Shown here: in pieces, positions 9,543 through 21,323 of the stretch
Position numbering within the stretch: position 1 is the first letter of the stretch
Layout: every line of letters begins with the position of its first letter
Source: Sphagnum compactum
Lineage: Eukaryota > Bryophyta > Sphagnopsida > Sphagnales
Assembly: GCA_965153455.1 (NCBI GenBank)
Contig: OZ234500.1
Span: 15,871,579-15,935,578 of the forward strand
Reading direction: 5' to 3'
DNA length: 64,000 nt
Program-made: the position numbers and the translations under genes
The notes under the pieces: generated by a model
Told to the model about the DNA's origin: nothing
Databases searched by the model: none
Seen by the model: the letters and a program-made list of their open reading frames with translations, nothing else

Positions 9543-12500
9543 ATGTTTGCAAAACTGGCGCTGACGGAGGAGGAGAAAACAGTGGACGAGCAGCTGGGCT
9601 ATCCTCATGGCTACGCGAAGCTATGTCGGTGCCATGCGAGTACTGCGGAGCTGCAGCATGGCCTACAGCTCACGCCGTTTACGGAGGGCCCACCGCAGCG
9701 ATTCCTCCCTTATTCTCCGCAGGCGGAAGATGTGAGTTTTCTCTCTGAAAACAGAAAAAAACACACACGCACAAATCACATATAGAAACTGTGCCCTTGC
9801 ATCTGAAGCTACTTCCCAAAACAGGCAGCACTAGGACACACAACTTCTTTTATGTCCCGACATTGTCACCACTGTCCAATCTACAAACCCTAAGTGCTGT
9901 GTCCTTTTCTCTTTTTTTCCTTCCTCTGGCTTGTATCACAAATGTTCCAGGGTCTATGTGAGAGAAAGAGATGACTAAAAGTACTTAGTACTGGCTTTGA
10001 CGCTTGTGCAGTTTGTGAAATTGAAGGAGTGGGATAGCTTATTCCCTGTCATTGTGGAGGAGGCAGACACTAGGGATCCTCCAAATGCACGCAAGCATGC
10101 AGAAGAGCTATGGCAGCAACTTGACCACTTGGGGTTAGTAGACATGATCGCACCCATAGGTAGATAAACTGCAATATATTCCTTTGTCAGGCATTGGGAT
10201 GTCTCTAGTACTCGTCCTGTCCTGAGGCAGCTTATAATGGATAAGATGTACACATTGTGCAGGAATGCAGGGTTTGATCCAGCAAAGTTCAGAGTTGATG
10301 CTTATGGTAATGTGGTGTACTGGAATGCGGATCCTTCCTCTCCACTTGCTTGGGAAGTTGACCATTGGTATCCTCACTCACGTACGTATCAAAAAACTCC
10401 ACCCATTCGACTGGAATTGCACTGTTTGTGTGCAAGGGTCATCATGCTCAAGTTCACTGTGAATTGAAGGATCCACAGTAGTTGTCTAATGGAGTACTAG
10501 CTACATTGTATGAAATGCAGGGGGAGGGAAGACTTTGGTAAGCAATCTGCGAGTGATGCAATGGCAGGCCCACCAGCGGAAAAAAAACCGGCTAGAATTT
10601 CTGGTGCCATGGTGGGATCTTCAACATGGTGTCTCCATTAATCAGTTCCTGTCTGCTTTTGCTTCCAAGAATTCAGATTTCAGGTAAGAGATTTTGGAGC
10701 TTGCTACATTTGCCATGCTTGTGATGGGCACCTTCAGATTCTCTTAAGAATTTTAGCTCTGTCATGGATATGTTATGCCAAATGCTAGATCCCAGGCAGT
10801 GATGCTGGCTGGATTTTTTTGTCCACTGCAGGCGGCGATCATTTGCACTGTTCTTTGCAGGGGGTGAGGATGAGAAGGTAGCAAGGGAGCATGTGGGAGA
10901 ATGCCGCCCTTGGCCTCAGCAATTCCGGGAGAAGAAGGTGTTGTGTGGACTAGCAGCTGCTGCCATTGTTTCTCCATTAAGGGAGGACAATGAAGACATG
11001 CTCAATATTGCCCAGTCAACAAGGGCTGTGTTTGCCAGCTCTGCTACAGTAACACCCACTGGTAAGAGGAAGCGTAAATAGGGCAAGAATTTAATGTACT
11101 TCCCTCCTCCTGTATCTCTTGGCAGGTTCATCTCATTGTGCCTCTAGCAGCATCCTGATACAAGGGCACTACTAAAAGGACCTCTGAATTGATCTGGCAT
11201 CTTGGGGCCCCAGCATCAGGGACAGCAGTGAGGCGGCGATGGAGTGCTGAGGAAGAGGAATCCTTGAAGAGATCACTGCAAAGATTTGGACCAGGCTGTT
11301 GGAAGGAGATCAAGGAAAATGAACCTGCTCTTGCAAATCGTTCTACGGCCCAGATCAAAGATAAGGTAATGGAAAGCTCTAATATGCACTGGCTACCCTA
11401 TTAGCCGAGTTCTGCTTGCTCCCTTTGATCTCATGCTCTTGTTTGTGAATGCTTAAATGTGATGCATTAAGGCATTGTGACCTATGGTGCAGTTCCGCTT
11501 GATGAGAGGGGAGTGGAAATCTGGGAAAGAAAACATTGCTATCAGTACTTCATGCAATGGCCGAAGTGAGTACCTTGATGAGCAATCAGCTGCAACAATC
11601 AATCTGCAAAAGGTTTCACCTCTTATTACCCAGCTTCTTATTCTTGCTGAGCAGGAATTCTGCAGGTTCTTGTGGGACTTAGTCTCAACTGCATCTGAGA
11701 AATGACAGTTTGTGTGCACACTGGCCTGTGTGTGTGCTTAGGATGCTGCTGATGTGGATGTTTATTGTGTAATGCATGTCCAATTTTATGGAATAGCAGC
11801 AGGTTTGACTGTTGCTCTTCAAATTGTAGGAGTTGCGTGTGAAGATTATGAGAGAAGAGGAGAAGAGGGAGAAAGAGGAAGATATCTCCCAGCTGGAGGA
11901 AACTGTGGCAACACTAAGGCAACAGAATGAGAAAGAGAGATTAGCTTTGCTTGAACTTGAGGATGTGCTGAGAAATCAGAAACAAGAAGTTGAGAAGCAC
12001 CGGAGGTGGGCAGAGACCCAATCTTCATACAGGCTGTGCCTGGAACGAATGATCCGTGATATAATGCATCAGTATGTTCTCTCTTTCACCAATGCCTTTC
12101 TTGTCCTTGAGCTAGAAAAAGCACATTGATTTTTTTCTGTACTTATAGTTGGAAATGTTCTGTTGCTTTGTGTGTGCCTGTCTACAATGTCCTAGTTTGT
12201 TCATGAAGAAAGATTGTGTGAACATTTCAGTGTGTGGAAATCTAATACCAGTGGTGTTGCTTTGTCATGCACAGGAGCATGGCATATAAGGAGCAAGCTC
12301 GCTTGAACCAAGCAGCTTGCAATGCCCTGATGGCTCGCCTTGACTGTCAGAAGGTCACATGTGATGCTGTTGAGAAAGACCTGCTCCAATGCCATTCCCA
12401 CAGAGAGGCCTTGGCAGCCACACTTAGTAGCGACATGAGGCAAATTGAAGAGAGACCATGCTTGCGGGGGCAGAACATTGTGGATGTCAGCAGCTGTGTA

Positions 12501-14815
12501 TCACTGTTTGTGACAAATGAGGACCATGAAGGTGAGGAGAGTGTCCATTGAGAAGATGTTGAATATGAGAGAGATGGCTGGAGTGACAGAGAGGATGAGA
12601 AAGCCAATGAAATCTACAAATTGCAGATGCAGCTTTCTCAGTCACAGGAGTTGCAACAGGTCAAACAAGAGTATCTGGATAACTACTCAGTCACTGGTGA
12701 GCGAAGAGAAATATATGCGGTTTTCATGAACAGGGTTGAACAAGCCATTGACCAGTGGGCTCCATAAGTCATCGTAATGAACTCTTTCTGAACTAAAAGT
12801 CATGTTTGTCTTCTATTTCTATAGGTGGATCAGGACAGAGAGGGAGTGTTAATGAAGCCAAAAGTGCTTCAGATGCGACATTGTATCACGATGCCAAGGC
12901 CCAAGATAAGGAAGAGGAGTGGGTTCAACTGCTGAAAGTTGAAGAGAGAGCCAGGGAGGATGAGGCAAATGCTGAACTTGATAATGAGAATGGATGCAAA
13001 GGTGAGATGCCAATGATGCCCAAACTTTTAGTGAGAGGTACTAAGAGGTTGAACCCCAACACTGGCTACACATCTCTGACAGCTCTGGCCGCTACCTTAT
13101 CCTGTTCTTTTGGCATCTTTCAAGTTGGTGCTCATCTGGATATTTAAGTGGCAATGTTTGCAGGAATGGAAGGAGAAAGTGACTTTGCTGATGATGAGAT
13201 GAGCTGTGACCTTCATGGGGTCCAAGATGCACTAGTGACAGAACAGGTCATCAAAATTGAGATGGATGGAGGGGATCAAAAGGGAGAGGGATCTTCTGGA
13301 GGCACCGAAGATGACACCAGTATTATACCTGATGGTTACAGTGGTCATCCTCTAGCCAGTGAAGCATTGATAGAAGAGTTACTTGTTGATAAGAGCAGGC
13401 CTGATTGCAAGCAGGAGGACCAGAAGAATGTTATAATAGAGCAATCTCAGAGGAATGCAGTGGCAAGAGAGGTGAGAATCCACTGTGGGGCTCAACAAAC
13501 ATACAAACACACAGCTGAACTGCTGCAGCAGGTCAGGCTTCAAATGCAAATGACAGAGGTTTCAGAGGGGAGAGTTGATGATTGTCAACCAAGTTGTGAG
13601 CAAGAAGAGAATTTTGATGAGTTGCTTCAGCAGGTCAGTTTTGAAGCTCCAAACTGTCCCCCCCCTTCCGCACCCTCTTGCCACTTAACTCATTTTTTAG
13701 TTATTCTTTGCAATCTCCTTGTTGTTCTATTTCCATTCCAAGTAAACAAAGCCTGCACTTGAATCATCTGTTGCAGGTTTTGACAACTCATGTGAATAGA
13801 GTACAGAGGAATGAAGCTGGTGCCGAGCAAGGTTCAGACTCTCAGGATGAGGAACAGTGGCAGATTGGTAAGTCCAATCTTGACAAGTGGCTTCAAGTAC
13901 TACTTCAAAAGGATGGGGATTCAACTGGCTCCTCCCCTGCTCATGATAGTACTCTGCATAATGTCTTCTCACCAGCTCTTTCAACAGCCAGAGCTGCTAC
14001 AACTGGAAGTGTTGATTTAGAGGTAAGGCATGATCAGGTTGGAATCACCGTGCAATATGTGACTAGTCAGACAGCTTTACAGATTTGAATCTTGCTATGT
14101 TCTTAAACCTAGAGGTAAGAAATAAAGTCAAAGAATCAAGGGTTGCTGAGGATATTTGCGCCATTTTGATGCATCTCTTTTCAGTCAACTTCATCAACTC
14201 AATTTTTTTTTCTATGTCCAGGATTCCTTAAAAAAGGCTGGTGAGAACACAGGGAAACCGAAGGGTCTGTGGGGAGGATTGCTGCGGAAGCTGAGTGTGA
14301 AGCAGCAAACTGAGTTGTCTAGACATTTGCGGGAAGAAACTGGTGAGGAGCCAAGGGGACTACAGACCCAAAACAAGGATGAAGACTTAACTTATGTTCT
14401 AAACTCCCTTAAGAACATAATGCTCAATGAAGACAATGAAGCCAAGTCAAAGCCCTTTGAATTTAGTCATGAAGCAATAGGAGTGCAAGGAGGTGAAGCT
14501 GATCACATGCCCAGAGATGCAACAGAGCTGATTCCTGTTGCAGAAGCACCAGCATTTGATGCAGAAGAGGGTGTTACAGCATGTGACTTGGACACTCATC
14601 TGATCTTTACACACAAAATATCAGCAACTGAGACTGATACTGAAAGTCTAAGCAGTACTAACAACCCAGACTCACAGTCACTGGAAGGCAAAGACATGTC
14701 AAAGACAGGATTTCGAGCATCATTCAAAGCAGCTACCCATGTGTGGAGAAAAGCAGTTAAGAAGCTGGAGATGAAACTGCAAGAGGGGCTTACTGCTCCC
14801 CCTCCCCTGGATTAA
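9543..14815 (+). CDS. HNH-like plus single MYB/SANT domain nuclear protein
   Basis: Probable chromatin or regulatory protein. The best exon model is 9543-9731, 10012-10133, 10263-10381, 10521-10683, 10832-11048, 11165-11365, 11493-11612, 11830-12071, 12275-12531, 12825-13001, 13164-13633, 13777-14022 and 14222-14815, giving 1038 residues in phase. The start is the first ATG after an in-frame stop. Domains in order: a conserved N-terminus (EEKTVDEQLGYP); an HNH-like module with D137, H138, N152 and H161 (VDHWYPHS, NLRVMQW, QAHQRKK); the FLVPWWDL block; one MYB/SANT repeat at about 293-350 (RRRWSAEEEE...IKDK); a coiled coil at about 378-460; and an acidic, low-complexity C-terminal half. From memory the conserved blocks belong to a plant family near DRMY1/DP1, which is unverified. 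Two problems: the junction of exons 5 and 6 needs a weak donor (11049), because the strong donor at 11062 and strong acceptor at 11126 run into a stop; and frame retention past 12531 meets TGA at 12549. Whether the HNH is catalytic is unknown. Confidence 0.8.
12532..12695 (+). other. Stop-interrupted cassette segment in intron 9
   Basis: The exon 9 frame runs on past the strong donor at 12532, meets a single TGA at 12549-12551, and then stays open with acidic, Glu/Gln-rich coding-like sequence. It ends at a second good donor (ACTG then GTGAGC) at about 12696. Both donors leave phase 1 and so can join the acceptor at 12825. The segment could be a retained 'poison' extension or a decayed part of the exon. 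Confidence 0.5.
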
Positions 14816-15160
14816 ACACCCTCACTGATGGGGAAAGCTTTCCTTCATACACAATCAATTCTCTTGAAGGCATGCGGCCATTTTGCGAAGCATGTTATCA
14901 AATCTCATATGCTGGGGAGACAACTTGGGTAAGCAGATTATTGCCAGAACCAGATCACAGCTCTACTTTTATGCAATGACAGAAGTTGTGATGGTGCAGA
15001 AATGCTGTGTGCACTCACTTTTCCAGTTTCATCCTTCCTCCAATTTCTTCTTCAAGTTTTGATGGTGCTGCAGCTGTTGTGTACAGCAGCACACTAGTCC
15101 TGACAGAGATGGCATTGCATTGAAATTTCTCTTATTTCAATTATGTATTTAGAACAATAA
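14816..15160 (+). other. Probable 3' UTR of the HNH-MYB gene
   Basis: Non-coding sequence after the TAA at 14813-14815, with an AACAATAAGAC poly(A)-type signal near 15153. The end point is a guess. Confidence 0.35.
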
Positions 15161-15826
15161 GACTCTTACTTGATAACTTAAAGATGGCTGCTTCCGTTGT
15201 TATAGACTTGCCTCTTTCTCTTACTCCATTCTTGCAATACTTGGTGCTGTGGTGATGCTCTTGCCCTGTGACGATTAGGTATTGGGAAACTTGCTCCTCT
15301 GGAGGAAAGAAATGGATCCTCTTGAAGGTGATTTGCTGGTATGTCAACTCTCTTGAATCATCAAAGACAACTATTCCACCTTCCTCTCCACTGCTGTTTT
15401 CTATTCCAGTATTGCTCACCTATATGGTCTCTAACCATTTCTCCCTGGGTACATGTTGATCTGTCTCATTGCTGTGTGAAATCTTCATTCCTACAATTGT
15501 TCCTCACCATTTTGGGCCTGGGCTAATAACCCTTCATAAGAAAGTGTGTACCGATAGACAAAAATTACATGTAGGGTAAGGACTGAGAATGGGGCCGTTC
15601 TGGGAATGAGGGCCCAGAATGAGGCAGGAACTGAACAGGGGACCTGAATTCCCAGAACTGTCCTTCGAGGTCATTATCTGGCATAAAGATCTGGTAGAAT
15701 TTTAACCACTCCTAGTTTGTTTGAGAAGAAGGGGAAAGAGGGTAAGGTGCCCTCCACATACACAATATTCTACCAGTTCTTTACTAGACTTTTGAAATCT
15801 TGTTTAAGATTTCAACATTTCGTTGA

Positions 15827-15924
15827 GGCCTCTGGTGTGTCCATTTCACTTAGTAGTTGAGATCATTTAGGATTGAGAATTTAGGATCTCTCAATTATGA
15901 AGCAACGTGGATGCACCAGAGGCC
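15827..15924. ncRNA. 98-nt hairpin resembling a plant pre-miRNA
   Basis: The left arm (GGCCTCTGGTGTGTCCA, 15827-15843) pairs over 17 contiguous positions, two of them G:U, with the right arm (TGGATGCACCAGAGGCC, 15908-15924). Pairing resumes inward through CTT, TA and TTGAGA, giving a stem of about 36-40 positions and a short AT-rich loop. Length, bulges and loop size suit a plant miRNA precursor. A small inverted-repeat transposon would look similar. I recognise no known mature miRNA. The transcribed strand cannot be told. Confidence 0.35.
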
Positions 15925-17320
15925 AGTACTTTTTGAAGATGCCATTACGTGTGCTCCTCAATTGTGGTGTGTTAGAGTGTTAAGAGTCCATTGAGTTGAC
16001 CTCAAAGAAAGAAAAGTGGAAATGGAGAGTAGTGGAGGGTCGAGATGATACTGGAATAGTCTATTTGTTCAAAAATTTGTCACCTAAATCCTTTCCTATG
16101 ATGTGGAGGACACTCCAGGCTCTTATATTCCCTAAGGAACAAACATGTTCATATTGACTACTCCCGAGTCCCTAGTGCAAAACACCATCAATGTTAATTA
16201 TCACTATACACACAATGTGCAATGTGCCTGCATATTGTAACCTTAACTAGAGCCTTGGATGTGGGATCAATGATTTTCTTGTTGATCTGCTAACTGTGTC
16301 CAAGACAATATATCAATTGAGATGCAGTCTGAAGAAACGGATGCCTTATGGATATTGCATGTCCCGACAGCCATCTTAAGGAAGTTCAGATGATGACAAT
16401 TCATGTGTAGGGTAAAGCCCTAGGGTGTGGGCATTCCCAAAATAAGGGGCCTAGTATAAGGCAGTAGCCTGAGTCCAGCCTCAAATTTCTGGAAAGTCTC
16501 CCCGCATGTGGATATTAGCCATTGAAAAGCATGAGGTGGAATGTCAATTGCTGAAGTCCAAATGAGGTGGAACTTTATCATGAACCTCTCAACATGTGTG
16601 GATTATGAGCCGCAAGGAGAGGAATGGTTCTTAGTTCCTACACTCTTAAGGAGTTTTAGGCATAAAATCTCTTCCACACTCTTTTAACTTTTAAGGAGTT
16701 TTAGGCCCAAGATCCCTTCTGTTTTCTAGGAGGGACATTCAAGCATTGAAGGTGCCCTCCAAGTACAGTAGTGGAGATTTCTCAACTGCTTCATGCTATG
16801 GTTTATTAATATGGAATCAGCTATGATGTGAAGAGTCCAGAGAGAAAAGGCCCCCTCACACACTAAATAGCTGACTAGCTTTAAGTTCATGGTAAGTGAG
16901 TGTGGCTCAAGAAGGTACAGGGGCCGTAGCCACATGTGGGACTTAATTGTTCACGTTTTGGCCATAATTTTCCAACTTCTTTAAGAATTTTCTAACCTCT
17001 TTAAGTTGTTCAGTAGGACTGGGATGAAAATATGAGTGCACTCGTATAGAGAGGCCTGCTCTTGGTATCAATACTGGTATCAAGTATCAACACTAGCAGC
17101 AAGGACACTACCAGCAGCCTTGTACCAGTTTCAATGTCAGGTATATAGTATATACCAGCATTGGCAGGTTCTCCAATGTGGAGCCTCAAACAGGGGGATT
17201 AAGGTTCATATTCATCTTGTGACCTGGACCCAAGTGGGTGGCCTTTAAGGTGAAACTGGCACAAGATTCAAATCCTAAAATTGATTGCTAAAATCAAACC
17301 TGTGAAAGAAAACTCTTCTT
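15925..17320. other. Intergenic with dispersed 'GGTAAAGCCC' repeat
   Basis: No gene was found. At 16409-16460 a copy of the repeat seen at 1590 and 49610 occurs (GGTAAAGCCC...GGGCATTCCCAAAATAAGGGG). It is followed by sequence ending GGTGCCCTCCAAGTACA, which recurs near 49908. The phrase AAGGAGTTTTAGGC occurs twice at about 16650-16710. Confidence 0.5.
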
Positions 17321-17321
17321 T

Positions 17322-17495
17322 GAAAGTATGCAAATTGAACTTGTTGCTCTTGAACATAAGTTCAGGTTCTTTGGAAGTATGCAAGTTGAACTTGTTACTC
17401 TTGAACATAATAAGTTCAGGTTCTTTTTAAAGTATGCAAGTTGAACTTGTTACTCTTGAACATAAGTTTAGGTTCTTTTAAGTTGAACTTGTTTG
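17322..17495. repeat. Tandem repeat, about 3.3 copies of 51-56 bp
   Basis: The unit contains AAGTATGCAAGTTGAACTTG, then TTACTCTTGAACATAA and GTTCAGGTTCTTT. Copies start at about 17322, 17373 and 17428, with a partial fourth. Divergence is low, so the expansion is fairly recent. Confidence 0.85.
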
Positions 17496-19765
17496 AAGAA
17501 TTAGTAAGTAGGTTGAATTTTTAAAGTATGTGATTAGTTTTAATTTGTTACAAAACTCTTCTATAATTCTTAATTATTTAATAAAATTGTTGTGAAACTT
17601 TGTATCTATTTGATCTCTGGTCTTGAGGAGTGTTGAGTAGCTTGTATGTATATACAACTGGACCCAATATTTTATTCAAGCCTGAAGGTTCTGAAGATGC
17701 CCAAAACCAAAACTGCAAGCTTAGAAATTTGGAGAACTGGGCTCAAAGCCTATGCTTAGAAAATCTACCCAAATTTAGTGAAAGTATTAAAAACCAAGAG
17801 CACAAGTTGTATAAAATTTTGGGAAGAACTGACCAACACTGGTATGTAGTATGTACACCTGCGTTATAGCAGCTGAAAACCAGTCCGTGAACCCGATCAG
17901 TTTAAAAACAAGGACCAAGTTGGTATGAAAGTTTTAGATCCAATAGAGTTATCCGAAAAGTACCCTGTCTTCACCCTGTCTTTGGGCCTCCTTTGACCCC
18001 ATATCCCCTTCAGTGGTATCCGCAAAGTAAAGACATTTTATTAAATCTCAGTATGAAATGCTCAAAATCTTAAAAGGTACACAAGTATCAGGACCATGAT
18101 AGGATGAAGGATTTTGAAGATGCCGCATACCAGGAGCAGGTTGGCATGTTAATAAGTTGATACCAAATCAATATTGGAAAAATACTCACAACCAATCTAT
18201 AACTTTCTTAATAGAGTATAAGGTGTCAGGGTTTCACCTTGACCCTAAACCCTTTAAACAATTTCAATAATTTTGTGTCATCATTCTTCTGAAATTTGAT
18301 TTCTGGGTTGTACATGTGTGAAAAATGTTTGATTTTTGCCTCGAATTTTTTTATAAAAATAAATAAATTGTTTTCACATATATTTCAAGCAGACATGTTG
18401 AAAATGATAATCATGCTACCAGATCTGCAAATTTTTATTTGACCAATATTGGTTCCATTCAATGCAGGCAAAACACATTACAATTCATTTGAGAAAACAA
18501 GGCTGACAAGTATTGAAAAGATACTTCCAAAGAATTAGTGTTTTGTAAGTATTTGATGATTAGTACGGTGAACCTTGTATAGGGGAAATTTGTGAACTCA
18601 TGCTTTTATGACTCATGATAAGGATGTTAGAAACCATGGACATGCATTCAACCATTTCAAATGTTAACAAGAATCATGAGTTACAATAATATAAGAAGTG
18701 GGTGTAGTCACATTATAAGGAATCAACAATGTCATCTTTGGTGAGTTTTAAGAAAATAGTGGGTTTAGTTAATCAAGTTGATATGGCAAAACATGATTGA
18801 TTATTCAAGAAAAATATCTTTATTCCATGATTTACAAGTCAAAATTAATTAATTAAAAAAAATGTATGATTCAAAAAAATGTTCCATTATGCTATTATGT
18901 TAAGATTTATGTTAAAATTATTTTAAAATATCATTAAAAATATTCTCAATTGGTTTTAAAAGCTCTTTATGTAGCAAAAACTTTTGTGCTCCCTATGTTT
19001 AATTTTTGGGTTTGCACTCATCATGGGTTATAATCATAAAAACTAAAAATAATGTTAGATCCCATTGGAAATTGTAAAAAATGATATGCCATAATGTGAT
19101 GCCATTTGACAGTCTTGACAATCATGGCAACTTAATGTGCCACATGCCTAATAGGAATGTTGATTAATTTTTGAAGAGTCATTACATCCAATTTTAGGTT
19201 TTGTTCTAAATTAAAGACCTTTGAAAATTGAATAATTATTGTGTTAGATATTGTTTGTTTTGCAACAGAACCCCTTAAGATTTGTGAAATAAAAAACTTA
19301 TTACCATTGAAAAGTTCTTTTGCATTAGGAAATCACTAAGCACATTAGAAATACATATTATTAAAAAGAAAAAAAAGAATATTTGAATTTTTCAATATGT
19401 TTCAATTTCAAAAATCCTTGTCACATGCAAATGAATCATAATGGACTTGATGTATTTTTAGAAAAAATTGTAACTGATAATATAAGAAAATAGAATAATG
19501 CAAGTATTTTAACCATTTTTCAAAAGAACCACAAGCCCCACACCTTTAAAAAAAAAATATTTATTTAATGTTGACAATCTAGAGCAACTAGTGAGATATT
19601 GGAGGCAATAGGTACTCAACATAGGAAAGGCCAAGGCCAAATGATCCCACAATCCTTGGATAAGTAGCACCTCTACTCATTATGATTGTGAATGTGCCTT
19701 GTAAAAATTAGGGCTATTTGAATGTTTTAAGCTCATGGATATATGCATTCAAAATCTCAACAATT

Positions 19766-19800
19766 GGGTTTTTGAAAGGTTAGTTAACTTTCAAAAACCC
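19766..19800. repeat. Perfect 13-bp hairpin
   Basis: GGGTTTTTGAAAG and CTTTCAAAAACCC are separated by nine bases. The flanks are ordinary AT-rich DNA. Confidence 0.7.
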
Positions 19801-21210
19801 TAAACTTCACCTTGGTAACTTCATTTTCCATTCTATTATAACTTAATTTGAAATTATACAAATTATTTGTGCCTTTCATGTAAAGGGATCAACTGGGATT
19901 TCTAATTATCATTTCCAATAATGTTCATGATTTGTCATGAGACAATGTCGTGCATGTAAACAACTACATACCTAGGCTGGTTTGGGCAGCAAGGTGCCTA
20001 ATAATACAGAAATTTTTGTTAGTTATGTTTGGCAATAAAATTAAAAAATAATTTCCAATTTTTCATTATGCTAAATAATGAAGCTATTGTGCTTAACAGC
20101 TTCATTCAGACTTTTGGCATGGTAGGCATGTATTTTTCACAATTTTTGGCCATTGAAAAATAAAATAAAATTAGTACCTAACCAGCCTAGGTAGTAGGGT
20201 AATTAGCATTATCTATAATAACAATCATTAGTATTTAGTTACAACCTATTGTGAATATAGTGTGTGTGTTTTTGGGGTTGGGGGGAAAATTTTCCCATCT
20301 TGGTGACCGAAAAAATGTAGGTGTGAAAGAACAAAGGACTTTTTGGGGAAAAAAATGGGCCCAATTTGTCACATTATGCTATAAGGGAAAAATAAAAATA
20401 AAAAAATCTGAAGTTGCCATATTTTTAAAAATAGGTTCTAACATGTCACATACTTATTAAATAAAAAAGGGAATCCTACATTTTTCTAGTTTGCTCTTGA
20501 ATTTGTTGCCAAATTTGGCTAAGTCCTCTTGTGGATGATCACAAACCCACCTACCTCACAAATTTGAGGAAAAAAAAAACACTGGTTGTGACGACTTGAC
20601 AATGCCAAATCACTAATAATTTTTTATTTTTTATTTTTCTTTTTGCATTAATCAAACTAGGTTGGAAAACAAATTTGTGACATAGCCAAAGTGACAGTCA
20701 CTCATAGGAAGATTTAGCCAAAATTGGCTATAGATGAGATATGAAAGTAATAAAAGTTTAAACATGTTCCATTTAACATCCAATGGTAGTAATGAATTAC
20801 ACTGAATGAAGCACAATGAAGTCCCATGACTGGCAAAATTATTTAGAGGAAAAAGTACCCTAATTCTGGTTTTGTGTATGAGTCCCATAAACATAATACC
20901 ACAATTTGTTTCTCACCCCCCCATTTTTGAGGCTGCTCAAGTGGTGATCATCCATAAGAAAATCAAACAAATTTGGCAAAACTCAAAATACAAAAGTAGA
21001 AAAATCTTAAGCACCCTATCATGTTGTGCATGCAGTTGTGATAATTTTTAAGGATTAAAAAAAAATCATCTTTTGGCAAATTTTGGTCCATCTTCTCAAT
21101 TTGCTCAATTCACATTTGAGCAAAATTCAACTCAATTTAGTTAGTTCAATTCAACTCTTATGCATTTTTTGGGGGGTCTTTTGAACGCATTTCAAATAGT
21201 CACTAGACGA

Positions 21211-21323
21211 TTTTTTTTGAAGATTATATATTTTTGCATGGTGAAATATTTGAATTTCCATAATTCTTCTTTTGCCTTAAGATACTTTTTAATGTAAATG
21301 GCAAGGCCATAGTGGCAACACAC
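21211..21323 (-). repeat. LTR-like repeat, copy B (partial)
   Basis: It carries the same terminal block as copies A, C and D (GTGAAATATTTGAATTTCC, TTGCCTTAAGATAC, AATGTAAATGGCAAGGCCA). It stops at a diverged GCAACACAC. Only the last 110 bp or so remains. Confidence 0.5.

Noticed and set aside
11566-11571. GTGAGT donor inside exon 7 of the HNH-MYB gene
   Set aside because: Phase 1 does not fit the phase-0 acceptor at 11830. The donor at 11613 keeps the coiled-coil frame.
13868-13875. Strong GTAAGT donor inside exon 12 of the HNH-MYB gene
   Set aside because: It leaves phase 1, and joining it to the exon 13 acceptor gives an early stop. The downstream frame to 14022 is coding-like, so the later donor was used.
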